Shown: positions 36,201-44,704, numbered from the stretch's first letter. The stretch is DNA of 64,000 bases from Branchiostoma floridae (GCF_000003815.2 NC_049991.1:16504710-16568709); one strand, 5' to 3'. Notes: generated by a model from the sequence alone, not told the origin. Translations and numbers: made by a program.

Positions 36201-39200
36201 GTCTTTTTGAGTTTCTTGATTAAATGTGCTCAAGCTATGGCTGTTCTCAATCGCTGACTGCTGACTCCTCTCGGGGACCACCGGCTTATAACATTGATAT
36301 CCCATCCAAAGTGTTGCATCCCTGTCCAGTAGAATACAAGTTGTGAGCATCAACACTTGGGAGTCAAACTTACAATGAGACTGCTGGAAACAAATGTATA
36401 CAACCTTCTGTCTGGAAATCTAGACTGTAGCAACGTAACAGGTTTATATAACTTTGAAGATATGACTAAGTTCTGCTCTTGTTTTTTATTTCTGCAGGAA
36501 TATTCGGCATCAGCGATCACGACTTGCTGTACACCAAACAGGCTGACCATGAGGAACTACCAGAAGGCCAGGAGTACATTCAACAGAGGGTAGGGCAAAA
36601 GTTCCATGTTTCTTAGTACCCTCTCACAATTGGAGAAAAGGATTTATTTTACACAATCTCAGTAGTTAACTATTCTGATGCACTAGGTTATGGCATGTGA
36701 AATGTAAGAGCAGATATATATGTAATTATGTTTCATAATCAAAGGTTTGTCTAAACTCACATCTGAATTTGACTATGTTAACTACATGTAGGTGTATGAA
36801 ATATGGATACATAGACTGTATCAATGTATGGATTAGTAAGCAAACTCATGCTGTGGATGTCAGCACATGGATATACTACTGCTGATTAACATAGCTTGCT
36901 AGGGATGTGTAGTTGCAGATTGTGAGGACTCAGTCATGTAAAGAACACTATGGGGGACAGAATGTCTGGAAAGATGAACTTGGTTCAGGTAACGCCTGAA
37001 ATAATGCTGATGAAGTTAATCTTTGTTGCAGGTTCACAAGGCCCGTGAGCTGGTATTGGCGGAGTCTCAGCTCCACCGCCAGATGAACGAGATGCGCCAA
37101 ACGACGACAGAGGCCAGCTTCCTGCGCCGCCACGGAGGGAAGCAGCCGGGACAGGAGCTGACTGGCGCCGCGGGAACTCAGGACGGTTTCCCCGACAACC
37201 TACCCGCGATGTTCCAGCCCAGCCAGGACCACAACCCGCGCAATATGCTCAACAAACCCAAGGGTGAGGGGAACAATATGTTTATTGTTTATTGTTCATT
37301 AACTCCTTTAGTTGTTAACATTCAATGCAACAACTAATCTTCCAGGAGTAATACACATAATACTTGGACACATACAGTTTGCAACATACACACATACACA
37401 TACACACATGTAGTTTTTATCTCCGTAAAAATGGCGTAGTTTTTGGTGTTTGTTTTGAGATGTCAAGTTTGGTCACTCTGGCCTGGCCCAAGCTGAGTTG
37501 TACGTTTTTTGTGATAATTCACTGGCAGGATGCAAAGGTTGAGCTGGCCTATGTCCAAATTTCTTGAGCACAAGACCAAAAGTCAGGACCAGAGGAGAGC
37601 ATGATGTGTGTGATAGCACTCTGAGACTACACTGACTTGGTCTTGTGTGTTAAAATTTGTTGACTTTTTTCTGCTAACACTAGTGCCTGCTATGGATGCA
37701 GTTAGCAATACCATCTCTCTGTAAAACTCACCAGATCTAAATTGTTTCAAGTCAGTATAGGATGAATTAATTCCTTCAAACTTGAAGTTTCATATTGTCC
37801 CTCCACTCCCTCTCTCTTTCCTTCAGCCAGGACCGTGAGCAGCGATGACTACACTGACAGCCCTGTGCGCCCAGCTGACCTGCCAGGACAGTTCATCGAC
37901 CTCAGGCAGGAAACTGAAGAGGTACAGTATTAGGCAATTAGCCTTATCTGTTCTCATATTGTAGATTGACTGTAGTATGCTTGTTTGTGGATGTAGATGC
38001 AAGTCGTTCAGAGCTCTAGAATATTGAAAGAGGTATTTGCTGTCCCTGGAGGACAGCTACATTTATTCTTTGCCCTTTACTTTTACTTTTTGTAATGTAC
38101 TCATCTGGTACTAACATCTACCTCTTAGCCATCAATCGAGATGCTTTTCTTAAAAACTGATCTGAAATCCACCTATGCCAGCCAGACCAAGGTAACTCTT
38201 TTCTCAATGTAATAACACTTGTCTATGATTGGCTTACGGGTGCTACTTCTAACCATGTGTAACTGTATACTGGAGAAGGTCTGTAGGCAAACACAACTCG
38301 TAACTTGGTGGACGCACCAATTGCTAAGAATCTAAAACCAGCTTGGAAAAGAACAAGTAGCAGTCATGACAGGGTAACGAAGTAACCGAGGTTTCAACCC
38401 AGAATAGGCTGTTCAGAAACCAAAGCTTGTGTGATTATGACAAGCTGAAGGGTGTTTTTTATGCTGACTACTACATGACTTGTACAGTTACTGTACATAC
38501 AGAAAGACCAGACCTGATTAGACCATGTTGTTTATGTTGTACAGGAGCAGGCACAGCAGCTGGAGAAGAGTTTTGCCAAGATCAGCATCAGCAGCCAGGA
38601 GAAGGAGGATGAGGAAGAGCAGGAGTACGGAAACAGCTCTGAAGAAGTGGGTACCACTCGTAAGGTTTGGATATTTTAGCCTCAGTTTGATCCCAAATTA
38701 CTAGATCCTGTACATTTTGTGTATACATCACTTGTCTTACATTGAAGAAGGTTAGATGGCCATGTAGAACAATACCAAATAAATCTAAAAGGTCTACAAT
38801 GAGTCAGACATTTCTGTACAAGACACCTTTGTTGCCTTGTATCTATTTCCTAGCAAAATGATCCATACAAAGAAAATGTATGTAGGAAATCCACTGGCCT
38901 TGTATTATATTATTTTATGGATTAAAGATGATCCCTTAACAGTGATAGATTCTCTACAAGTCATCAATGACTGTAGGATTTATTTGTATGAGTAGCAACC
39001 TGTGTTGTAAGAACATGGTTGTCTTAACTGTGATTTTCACTTCAGGCTGACCAAGAGGATGCTGAAAACGAGCAGCTACAGATGGCCCTGGCACTGTCCC
39101 TGCAGGTATGGTTCACAACTTCACACAGACTCTAACTGTTCAGGGCACTAGTCTTGTATCAAAACTTGTTATGCCTCGATGAAGGCTTGACATTCAGGTT

Positions 39201-42200
39201 AGAAGGAACAGAAAGTAGTGCTCAAGCAACTGGATGATTTGGGGATTGGTCCGACATTTCAGGTAGAATCCACAACTTTTCATTAGTGACACTCATAAAC
39301 ATGTTACACCTGCCGAGTATAACATGTTTCATCCTCTCTACAACCTGGCAGCCATAATAGGTTTACATACCTTCCTACTATGTACAAACTGTAGGTCCAC
39401 CTGATCACTGGGTGCGAACCATGATCCTGTCAGGCTAGTTACATTTGTATGTGTCAAACCAGGTCAGACAACTTGGCACAGTCAACCACCTCCAGTTACA
39501 TTAGCCACATTAGAACAGTCCCATCCATTCCTACATGATCAGCCCTTTCCTCTGCAACCCCTTGTCCTCAGAAGCCACTTTCCTCTGTGCATTGAATTTA
39601 TTTATTTATTTATTTTTTTTGAGTGGTTGCTGAATCCAGGTTGACTATACGCCAATCATTCCTACACTCTTATAAACACACTATCATTACAAGAACGCGC
39701 CACCAGCTTAGCCCTAAGGCATCTCCAAGAAACCGACTATTGTTAAACTAGCATGTCTTGTCTTGTGACATCTTGAATAATCTGACTTGTTGTTACACAG
39801 GACAACCCTCAGCAGAGCCTCAAGACTTCCACAAGAGAACCTCTCACCAATGGACTCAACATCAGCAGGCAGAAAGGTGAGTTCATGGGAGTCTTTTGTT
39901 ACGTGAAGTTTATAATTATTAGTTCTGTATAGTGAGTTTTATGTTCTTTAATGTCAACAGGTTATGGTAGTTAAAAATTTCTTATCTTACTTTATTTTGG
40001 TTATCTATATTCACCCTATCCCTTTGTAGTCCGCCTCTAAGCATAGTTGAAATGCTGATGACTTTATGTTAAAATTGATGAAATTTAGAGGTCACTACAT
40101 GTAGGTAGAGGGTTACAAGGTTATATTTGGAACTGCGTACTTGTTGCCACCATTAGTAGTAAAAAGTAGTTTGAGTCCATTCATGCCCTGAGGAAGATAA
40201 CAGCAGGTACTAAAAGTCACAGCTGTTGTCAACAAGGTTGTGATGTTTTTCTATATTTCTTAACATAATTCCATGATCCTTCTTAGTCTATAGATGAAAT
40301 GCCAAAGTTAGTCTACATTTGTACGTGAGAAAAGAGGTATGTTTACCAATATAGGCTCTCTGCCGTTGTTTCCACAGATGAGGGAGACATTTCCAAACAG
40401 GGCGACATGTTCATGGAGGATTCCATCGTCTCCGTTGACGACGACCGAGCCACGCCTGGACTGAACCAGGCCCTGTTCACCAGCAGTGACAGTCTACAGT
40501 TTGTGGCAGACAGCGGAGACGAGGACACATCACGAGGACAGCCCAGCTCCAGGTGTGTGTGTGTGTGGGGGGGGGTGTTATCAGGTATTTATGGCTGGAC
40601 AAGTCCACTAGCTCGATTGTCCCGGGCAAGTAAAAATGCTGATCGGGCAACTTCATGTCGTAAGATTTTTCCATGTTTGAATTTGTATATAATTGTTTCT
40701 TTTCACAGTCAAGTAATTGGTCAGCACAGATTGCTAAAAGTGAAAAAACATGTTTGAATTTTGGGCAAGTGAAAAGTTGGTTTGGGCAAGTAAATTGTTT
40801 ATGTACATTGTCATAGTGCAAATTTCAGGGGGTATGTACATGTTGTAAAGGGAGGTTTACGATTGAAAAATGGGAGAAAAATTTTAACATTTTCACATTC
40901 AGATGGATTCTCTCCATATTTGTAAGGGCGTATTTTACCCAAAACTGCATTTTTGTAAAATGGTACATCCCCTATTCCAGGTCCTCCTCCAGACCAGTGT
41001 CCAGGGGAGATGTTTTTGTCATCGAGGACTCGGAACCGGAGGATTCAGGTAGTGATGATGATGTGCCCGTAGTTTCCACAGCACTTCCTTCTAGAGAGGC
41101 TGTCATCAATGTGAACGATGCAGAAGAAGAGGGTATCACACACGAGGAGTCTCCTCACAACACAGAAGAAAAGAAACGAGAGTTGAATGCATCAGTTGCC
41201 ATGGATACGCAGCATCCGGATGATGCAAGTGGTGAGGAGGGAACAGAAGATGAAGATGACAGCCAACACCTTCAAGATGAAAGCCATGCCCTTCAAGAAG
41301 ATGACAGCAGATCAAAAAGCGCTGCTACTGCTGTTGTTTCTGATGACAGTGAAGAAGAGAGTGAACCAGCTGGCACCATCGACCAGGACCCAAAGCAGAC
41401 AGACAGGAAAAGCTTTTCCTCTGAGCTTGAAGGGCACAACAGGTCATCACTGGGGCACAGCAGGTCGTCACTGGGGCACAACGGATCCTCACTCGGGCAC
41501 AACGGAGCGTCGCTGGACGACAGTCTCATCAAAAGTGCCAGAAGGCGGCCCCGGCCTCGTGTGATCGACTCCGATTCTGAAGACGACAGCCATGACTTGA
41601 GCAGAGACGAAAACAGCCCCGAAGTTCATAGCCACAGCCAATCCAACAGTTCAGGAGATGACCAAGAGTCCATGGAGGAGAGCAACAACTCGTCCAGAAG
41701 TCCAGAGAAAAGACGGAACAAACAGAAAGCGACAATCCTATCTGGCAGTGAGGAAGACTTGAACAGTGAAGAGAACAGCCCCAAAGATTATTGTAGCCAG
41801 TCTGATATTTTTGAAGATGACCAAGAGACAGTGGAGGAGAGCAACAACTTGTCCACAGCCAGCAGCCCTGGGGAAAGGAGAAACAAACAGAAAGCTACAA
41901 TCCTATCCGGCAGTGAGGAGGACTTGCACAGCGACGAGAACAACCAGTCAGATGACTCAGGAGATGGTGAAGAGTCAGTGGAGGAGGCCAACAACTCGTC
42001 CACAGCCAGCAGTCCTGGGAAAAAGAGAAACAATCAGAAAGCTACAATCCTATCCGGCAGTGAGGAGGACTTGCACAGTGATGATAACAGCCAGTCTGAT
42101 GATGAATCATTGGAGGAGGACAACAACTTGTCCACAGCCAGAAGTCCTGGAAAGAAGAGAACCAATCAGAGACCTGCAGTCCTGTCAGGCAGTGAAGAGG

Positions 42201-43372
42201 AAGAAGAAGCTGAAGATGATAGCTTTATTGTGGCTGATGAGGAGGACTCTAACACTGGAGATGTAAGTTGTTGATACAGCATCTTTTATCTTCTGCTTGG
42301 CCTATATAGGAAATCAAGAAAGTTTTCCTTCTCCTCTCAGACAGACTGCAAAATGTAACATTTAAGACTTGACTACTTGTCTTGACATCTTTTGGTTAAA
42401 CTCAAAACAAACATGTTGCATGTGTTGACATTCTCCCAGAAGAATATTGATAATGTGTTTTGACTTACAAAATGTATATATGATAATCTTAGGAATCAAA
42501 TATCCTCCAGCACTAAGTTTGCATACCTGCCTGGTTATGACCAGTTTAGGACTGTGATACTGCAGAGAATTAGTATTTTTGTATGATGAACTCCTTGACA
42601 TGTGCACTTCCTCTCTTACAGGCTGAGACTGATGATGATGATGAGTCTATCACACTGGACCATAAAGACAAAGATGAGAAGCAAGGGCAGGAGGAGGAGG
42701 AGGAGGAAGAAGATGCAGAGAGCTCTGGAAGTAAGAGGAGAAACTTTTCATGTTTTGTCAACATCTCCTTTTGTCCCATCAGTAAAATAAAACCATATGA
42801 GAGGTTAAAAATCTAACTGTGGCTTTTTAATTCTACCTTCATGTGCAGAAAGACTCCAATGTTAAAATGTTCAACATCGTGTGTACCTTTTCTTGTTTTG
42901 TGGTTCAATACCGCTAAGTCTTTGCTCTTGTTGTTTTACAGTGGAAGACGAGGAGGAGTATTACTCTCCTGAGGAAAACAGCTTGCTTGAAGATGCAGCC
43001 CCACAGCCAGACAGGACCTACAAGGAGCTTGTGGAGCAGGGAAGGTAAAACAACCATTCTAGTACAGATAGCAATGAGAACTTTTCCCTGCATCTTTAGG
43101 GCCAAATTTTTCAGCAAATCTCTATGCTGGTTGCAACACAGTGTATGGGATAAAAAATACAGCATAGGTCCGCCCTACACTCAACTGTGCTTGCAGAGCC
43201 CTGTATAATGATATTGTGTTTCTCTACTATCTGTAGGAAGCTCGAGGCAGACGGTAGCCTGCAGGATGCCCTGAACCACTACCTGCAGGCCCTGGACATG
43301 GAAGGAGACGACCCAACTCTGCAGATGGCTGCTTTAAAACTGGCCCAGAAATTACACACCGGGAAAAAGTGA
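8302..43372 (+). CDS. ercc6l: ERCC6L / PICH DNA translocase (whole gene, 28 coding exons)
   Basis: SNF2-family ATPase that in vertebrates binds stretched DNA of ultrafine anaphase bridges with PLK1, BEND3 and TopoII/TopoIII partners. My exon model joins 28 coding exons from the ATG at 8307 to the TGA ending at 43372, all in phase, giving about 1532 residues. (With the non-coding exon at 7780-7872 counted as exon 1, coding exons are numbered 2-29.) The order is TPR-like N-terminus, Walker A DDMGLGKT at about 142-150, DEGH at 250-253, LTGTPIQNNL, lobe 2 with FSQSRKML, the TTQVGGVGLNLTAADRV motif, [21 protein letters not shown] in the final helicase motif, an acidic tail and a C-terminal TPR-like segment. 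This order matches ERCC6L and not CSB/ERCC6, which lacks the flanking TPRs. Exons are given in the six block entries below. Exons 21 and 22 are the least certain. Confidence 0.93.
9688..9880. mobile_element. Left-end copy of the CAGTCAAACCTG element
   Basis: Begins TACAGTCAAACCTGCC and follows the 4305-5593 element closely for about 190 bases, including GACTCAAAACATGCCCGATG. The right terminus is absent or diverged. Confidence 0.7.
10245..10367 (-). other. Coding-like minus-strand segment with splice signals
   Basis: Between an acceptor-like CTTGTGCAG (at about 10368) and a good donor, GATAAG|GTAAGA (about 10244), two minus frames are open. One reads SSGGERTPVRPPRPSES followed by QVPQEIKTTAEGK and a stop. 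It could be an exon of an antisense gene or a relic of the transposon that contains it. I recognise no family. Confidence 0.25.
12441..13099. mobile_element. TTAA-flanked foldback element
   Basis: Inverted arms of about 165 bp (12441-12612 and about 12935-13099) begin TTAAGGTATTTCG and end CGAAATACCTTAA. A second palindrome lies inside (TGCGCAAACTGATATCTACTA against TAGATATCAATTTGCGCA). The right half was later invaded by a CAGTCAAACCTG end fragment (12833-12927). A partial relative of the right arm is at 18885-19002. Confidence 0.75.
13107..13472. mobile_element. Right-end copy of the CAGTCAAACCTG element
   Basis: Matches 5148-5593 closely, with a small internal deletion, and ends GGGCAGGTTTGACTGTA. 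It abuts the TTAA foldback. Confidence 0.75.
13957..14387 (+). repeat. 431-bp direct repeat, copy 1
   Basis: Identical by eye to 15318-15748, with a constant offset of 1361. It consists of the last about 263 bases of the TTAA element and about 168 bases of flank. With copy 2 it brackets the reverse-transcriptase fragment. Confidence 0.93.
14388..15317 (+). pseudogene. Non-LTR retrotransposon reverse transcriptase fragment
   Basis: An open frame of about 310 codons carries reverse-transcriptase motifs in order: FVAFLDASKAFDRVNH, NGVPQGSLISPFLFNVYV, LLYADDICII (catalytic YADD), then the thumb-like NYLGNQITSDLSDD segment and a C-terminal piece to THGIDTFVARRRKLTHAY. It lacks the upstream endonuclease and the extreme ends, so it is truncated at both sides. 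The frame runs into the flanking 431-bp repeats by chance. This looks like a CR1/L2/Jockey-type lineage, not a retrovirus: there is no protease, RNase H-integrase or LTR. Confidence 0.88.
15318..15748 (+). repeat. 431-bp direct repeat, copy 2
   Basis: Second identical copy. Just downstream, 15769-15792 resembles 14407-14430 inside the reverse-transcriptase fragment, so the similarity resumes after a short divergent spacer. Confidence 0.93.
15842..18645 (+). CDS. ercc6l: ERCC6L helicase lobe 1 exons
   Basis: Exons 15842-16032, 16599-16724, 17019-17187, 17971-18096 and 18553-18645, phases 0/2/2/0/0/0. They encode the Q-like NLYPYQQDCVKW segment, GGILGDDMGLGKT (Walker A, the glycine codon split by an intron), LIILPVALITNWERELEKW (motif Ia), VVLTSYGMVSNNW (motif Ib), DYVILDEGHKIKN (Walker B) and LTGTPIQNNL (motif III), then MWSLFDFVSQGTLLGTAKTF, which is characteristic of ERCC6L. 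Walker B reads DEGH where most SNF2 proteins have DEAH or DEGQ. Exon 6 is followed by three tandem copies of its 3' end. Confidence 0.93.
16164..16184. repeat. CCACT pentamer microsatellite
   Basis: Four tandem copies of ACTCC/CCACT. Confidence 0.8.
16860..16965. repeat. Dispersed short repeat (ATCATATCCAGTTGCTTGAGTAA family)
   Basis: Shares a TCTGACCGTTTC, CATATCCAGTTGCTTGAGTA and GGATGTCTA skeleton with 61144-61250, 61925-62080, about 47035-47215 and weaker copies at 29705-29825 and 39175-39270. No coding capacity is seen. Confidence 0.7.
17111..17591 (+). repeat. Four tandem 120-bp copies spanning the exon 6 / intron 6 junction
   Basis: The unit starts at 17111, 17231, 17352 and 17472. 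Each holds the last 77 nt of exon 6 (motif Ib coding sequence), the GTAGGT donor and about 42 nt of intron. Copy 1 is the real exon. Copies 2-4 lack a usable acceptor or hit a stop: in copies 3 and 4 an AG directly before TGGTCC gives TGG TCC TGA in the required phase. They are probably inert pseudo-exons. Confidence 0.92.
18654..18865. mobile_element. MITE, TACTGTA...TACAGTA termini (copy 1)
   Basis: A short inverted-repeat element of about 212 bp with ends TACTGTAAATGCATTTA and TCTGCATTTACAGTA, internally rich in CCGCGAA/TTCGCGG motifs. It lies 8 bp after the exon 8 donor. Two relatives are at 35142-35355 and 44705-44916. Confidence 0.8.
19640..19837 (+). promoter_or_regulatory. Candidate CpG-rich intronic promoter and first exon
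   Basis: A short CpG-dense stretch contains GCGCCAAA (19739-19746), the complement of the E2F consensus TTTGGCGC. It is followed by ATGGATGAAGAATTTCAAG|GTAAAA, a start codon with a good splice donor at 19838. The exon would end in phase 1, so it does not join ERCC6L exon 9 (phase 0) in frame. It may belong to a nested gene or be chance. Confidence 0.25.
20490..20712. repeat. CpG-rich GTTCGGAC-type repeat, copy 1
   Basis: Dense in GGTTCGGACC, GTCCGG and CGGTCC words. One boundary holds TGTGTGAAAATC, the complement of which appears at the edge of the copy at 26582-27090, indicating a family with opposite orientation. Confidence 0.65.
21200..21440 (-). other. CpG-rich coding-like segment, unidentified
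   Basis: Two minus frames are open. One contains ANVWWEDYQSAAHVSLTGG followed by MSINPLFISAGVAWNWD. The stretch also holds GCTCACGTGAGC (palindromic E-box). I recognise no family and see no clear acceptor, so coding status is unproven. Confidence 0.2.
22953..23153 (+). other. Coding-like 3' open segment, unidentified
   Basis: The frame ends at a stop codon and encodes FGVKAHALAGKELVSS, then TWLDHLLDDLQQRDFNRLSE and NVLSLTSDIISRKWD. Amino-acid composition and amphipathic spacing look like a real helical C-terminus, but no strong acceptor is visible upstream. It may be a terminal exon of a nested gene or a transposon relic. Confidence 0.25.
23572..23714 (+). repeat. Dispersed repeat ending CCCCTGGGGATAA (copy 1)
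   Basis: Related to 24451-24626 through GGATCTC(A/T)GGACACGC, CGGGCTATC/CGGCTATC, ATTATTGTCAGCAGG and TGCCCCTGGGGATAA. Both copies are in the same orientation about 0.9 kb apart. Confidence 0.75.
24451..24626 (+). repeat. Dispersed repeat ending CCCCTGGGGATAA (copy 2)
   Basis: Second copy, slightly longer at the left end. Confidence 0.75.
25315..25594 (-). other. Candidate minus-strand exon nested in ERCC6L intron 8
   Basis: An open minus frame contains MSHYNGSPISGRVAKSP and SGRTFELRP and ends at a strong donor, CGGCC|GTAAGT (plus side 25314-25309). It looks like a first coding exon. No partner exon can be assigned: the next minus donor-like site, at about 22984, has no clear acceptor. Confidence 0.3.
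26582..27090. repeat. CpG-rich GTTCGAAC/GTCCGGAC repeat, copy 2
   Basis: About 500 bp saturated with CGAACCGTTCGAACGG-like and GTCCGG words, strikingly unlike the AT-rich surroundings. Open frames on both strands are long only because stop codons are rare in this composition. It ends near 27085 with AATTTTCACACAG, shared in inverse with 20520-20540. Confidence 0.75.
28664..29001. mobile_element. Short TIR repeat, CAGGGCTMRAAAT ends (copy 1)
   Basis: Starts CAGGGCTAGAAAT and ends ATTTTGAGCCCTG; internal TACCTGCAC motifs are repeated. A relative lies at 45747-46061. The CAGGG ends resemble hAT MITEs, but no clean 8-bp target duplication is seen. Confidence 0.7.
29031..35121 (+). CDS. ercc6l: ERCC6L central exons: linker and helicase lobe 2
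   Basis: Exons 29031-29209, 29852-29963, 31202-31320, 32164-32374, 33269-33382, 33953-34001, 34494-34539 and 34978-35121. Phases agree throughout. They encode LIAPYFLRRTKAEV, the variable linker, LERKNDLILWVILSRAQQQ, LMTTRSPLAELNVLKKICDH, SGKTCVLVELLERLKEEG, HQTLVFSQSRKMLDII (motif IV), VMRIDGTITKLEDRDKRI, VFLLTTQVGGVGLNLTAADR (motif V), [20 protein letters not shown] (motif VI) and ITCGSVEEKIYRRQVFKES. The intron after 29963 starts with GC (GAG|GCAAGT). Exons 9 and 11 have partial tandem copies next to them. Confidence 0.93.
29166..29520 (+). repeat. Tandem 100-bp repeat spanning the exon 9 / intron 9 junction
   Basis: The unit GACCCTAACGAG... begins at 29166, 29266, 29366 and 29466, exactly 100 bp apart, each with the exon 9 end (DPNE..GTDQEQASG), a GTACGT donor and about 55 nt of intron. 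The last copy has GTAAGT. If AAG|GGTTAATGACC were used as an acceptor, each copy would be a 51-nt in-phase exon adding 17 residues, but the upstream tract has few pyrimidines and the intervening intron would be only 49 nt. Confidence 0.92.
30037..30388 (+). repeat. 352-bp duplicate with truncated exon 11 copy, left of gap
   Basis: Matches 30754-31105 with a constant offset of 717. It ends inside an exon 11 copy that starts at 30347 and breaks at 30388 into unrelated sequence. It sits just left of the 100-N gap, so misassembly of two haplotypes is a real alternative. Confidence 0.9.
30653..30752. other. Assembly gap (100 N)
   Basis: Exactly 100 N, the usual placeholder for a gap of unknown size, flanked by duplicated sequence. 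Confidence 0.99.
30754..31260 (+). repeat. Duplicates of the intron 10 / exon 11 junction, right of gap
   Basis: 30754-31105 repeats 30037-30388. Within it the acceptor and 59 nt of exon 11 (31064-31122) appear, then a shorter duplicate from 31141 leads into the functional exon at 31202. Three acceptor copies (before 30347, 31064 and 31202) therefore exist; only the last continues into an open exon with a donor. Confidence 0.9.
31437..31700 (-). repeat. tRNA-derived SINE (minus strand)
   Basis: Read on the minus strand, the head near 31697 has an A-box-like TAGCGCAGCGG and a B-box GGTTCAAATCC, followed by CTTGGGAAAGGCACTTTACA and CGTCC..AAATGGAGGT. The same core occurs on the plus strand at 46283-46510. 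A Pol III promoter of tRNA type defines the class. Confidence 0.75.
32790..33250. repeat. Probable dispersed repeat in ERCC6L intron 12
   Basis: Non-coding sequence with a (TCA)n stretch at 32998-33018 and no exon. Its structure is reminiscent of a SINE/LINE remnant, but I see no second copy in the window. Confidence 0.3.
35142..35355. mobile_element. MITE, TACTGTA...TACAGTA termini (copy 2)
   Basis: Same family as 18654-18865, more diverged. It starts 20 bp after the exon 16 donor. Confidence 0.75.
35446..35490 (+). repeat. Short tandem duplication in an intron
   Basis: CCACAGTTAATTTTGGATGA and the following TTTAGTA occur twice in tandem. Confidence 0.85.
35890..40552 (+). CDS. ercc6l: ERCC6L post-helicase exons with UIM-like motif
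   Basis: Exons 35890-36038, 36498-36589, 37032-37263, 37827-37921, 38129-38191, 38545-38646, 39046-39105, 39801-39876 and 40378-40552. The first two carry LRELFVMDNPEHSTTQEQL, SDTNLDEHIAYLHSLG and IFGISDHDLLYT, typical of ERCC6L just after lobe 2. The rest is hydrophilic and poorly conserved. Exon 23 (39046-39105, residues about 887-906) encodes ENEQLQMALALSLQ, a good match to a ubiquitin-interacting motif. Exon 21 (63 nt) is phase 0 at both ends and may be optional. Exon 22 could also end at 38664. Confidence 0.82.
40981..42262 (+). CDS. ercc6l: ERCC6L long acidic exon (SIM and SGSEED repeats)
   Basis: A single 1282-nt exon, residues about 990-1417, entering in phase 2 (AG|G TCC) and leaving in phase 0 (GGAGAT|GTAAGT). 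Near its start VFVIEDSEPED has the form of a SUMO-interacting motif; vertebrate PICH is known to bind SUMO through such motifs. RPRVIDSDSEDDS resembles the PICH-family segment near the C-terminus of the human protein. Four repeats with the core (ATIL/AVL)SGSEED follow at about 60-residue spacing, separated by SNNLSTASSPG-like linkers. A short (R/G/A)SSLGHN repeat lies near residue 1145. Many sites fit CK2-type acidic phosphorylation. Confidence 0.88.
42622..43372 (+). CDS. ercc6l: ERCC6L C-terminal exons (TPR-like end)
   Basis: Exons 42622-42730, 42942-43044 and 43237-43372, phases 0/1/2, ending in TGA at 43370-43372. After a Glu/Asp run, YKELVEQGRKLEADGSLQDA and LNHYLQALDMEGDDPTLQMA form the C-terminal TPR-like helices found in vertebrate PICH. 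Confidence 0.88.
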
Positions 43373-44665
43373 TCTGGTACAACAGGGTACAACCTCACAG
43401 ATGTATTTGATGTCTAAGTTAACTTGATACTACATGTACTTTTGATTATGCCTTTGTGTCATTTCTACCAGTGGATTTGTTTGTCTCTTCCTTGCTGTCA
43501 ATGTTGTTAACATGCGTGGAGTCTCGGGGAAAACCAGAGATACATTCTTTTGTGATAATGTCCCTAGACTTTCACTTTTGTAAACCCTTTCTTCTTTTTT
43601 TACTGATTTAAAAGATATACTGAATAGAGGTACATGTAGATACTTGCCAAGGCCACCAAGGATAGTATAGGTTTTCTGTCACAAGCCAATTTCTTCATTC
43701 AAAATGTTTCAGAAATCTGTAGTCACCAGATGGCAATATGGCAATGTTCTGTATGATTAGTGGAAGCTATCTTCTTTGTTTCTTTTTGACAAGTTTGTTC
43801 CTCTATAAATCCCTCTGGAAATTTCTGTACATGATCATTTCTGTATATCATCTATTCTGTATGATCAGATAACCTATGTATAATACTAAGAGGAAAGGTA
43901 CAAAGTACAAGGGTAGCCTGTTTTAGAATCATCTTGTTGATAACGAATCATGGGCCGCTAGAAGCTTTCCGGCATGATTGTGACCAAAGACGTATATGTA
44001 TGTACAGTATATGTAAGAGCAATTTGTGCATGTATGCCAGCTTCTCTTGAGATAAAGTGATGCCTATTGCTTATACAGACATGCAATATTATGTGACAGT
44101 TTGGTCTACTCATGTATTGTATTTCTGATGTTTTAATGTGGAAAAGTTTCAATTCTTTGTCTATTCCTTCTACTAACTATAGACGTGTAATGATATTAGA
44201 TTTGTATTATTTCTTGAAGATGTAGTTTTGTGATATAATCCCAAGTTGTTTCAGTACTTAACATTTATTGTAGTGTTTATCATATTTGTGTATGTCAGAC
44301 TTTATTAAGTGTCATTTACAATCCCTCTTTGTAGACACATTTCTCTATATAAGCAATAAGCAAATTTATTTCTATCTTTAATAGTGCTATTTACCAGTAT
44401 AAGGAAGTTTATGTAGCAAATTAGGTTTAACCAATAGAAGAGCTAGAATTTGATAAAGTATTTACTTCCATCAGAGTATTTTATCTTCAAAGGTTATGTT
44501 GATTGCTATATTCTTCTATCAAATTATGTCTGCAATACAAGAAAGATAGGAACCCGTATGTGCAAGAAAACTATCATGGTGCTATCCCTTTATGATTAAT
44601 ATGTACTGCACTACTTTTTAAATTACTTGTAGAAGTTAATAAAGGCACAAATAGTAGACCATGTA
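43373..44665 (+). other. ercc6l: ERCC6L 3' UTR with polyadenylation signal
   Basis: AT-rich non-coding sequence after the stop. The first well placed AATAAA is at 44638-44643, so the 3' end is expected at about 44655-44665. The true length is not proven. Confidence 0.55.
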
Positions 44666-44704
44666 TTGTCTAAGTGTTTCAATTTTGTGTTCTTGTGTAC
44701 ATGA

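Noticed and set aside
41187-41564. Alternative-frame ORFs within the long acidic exon
   Set aside because: Shadows of the phase-consistent ERCC6L frame, which alone joins both neighbouring exons.
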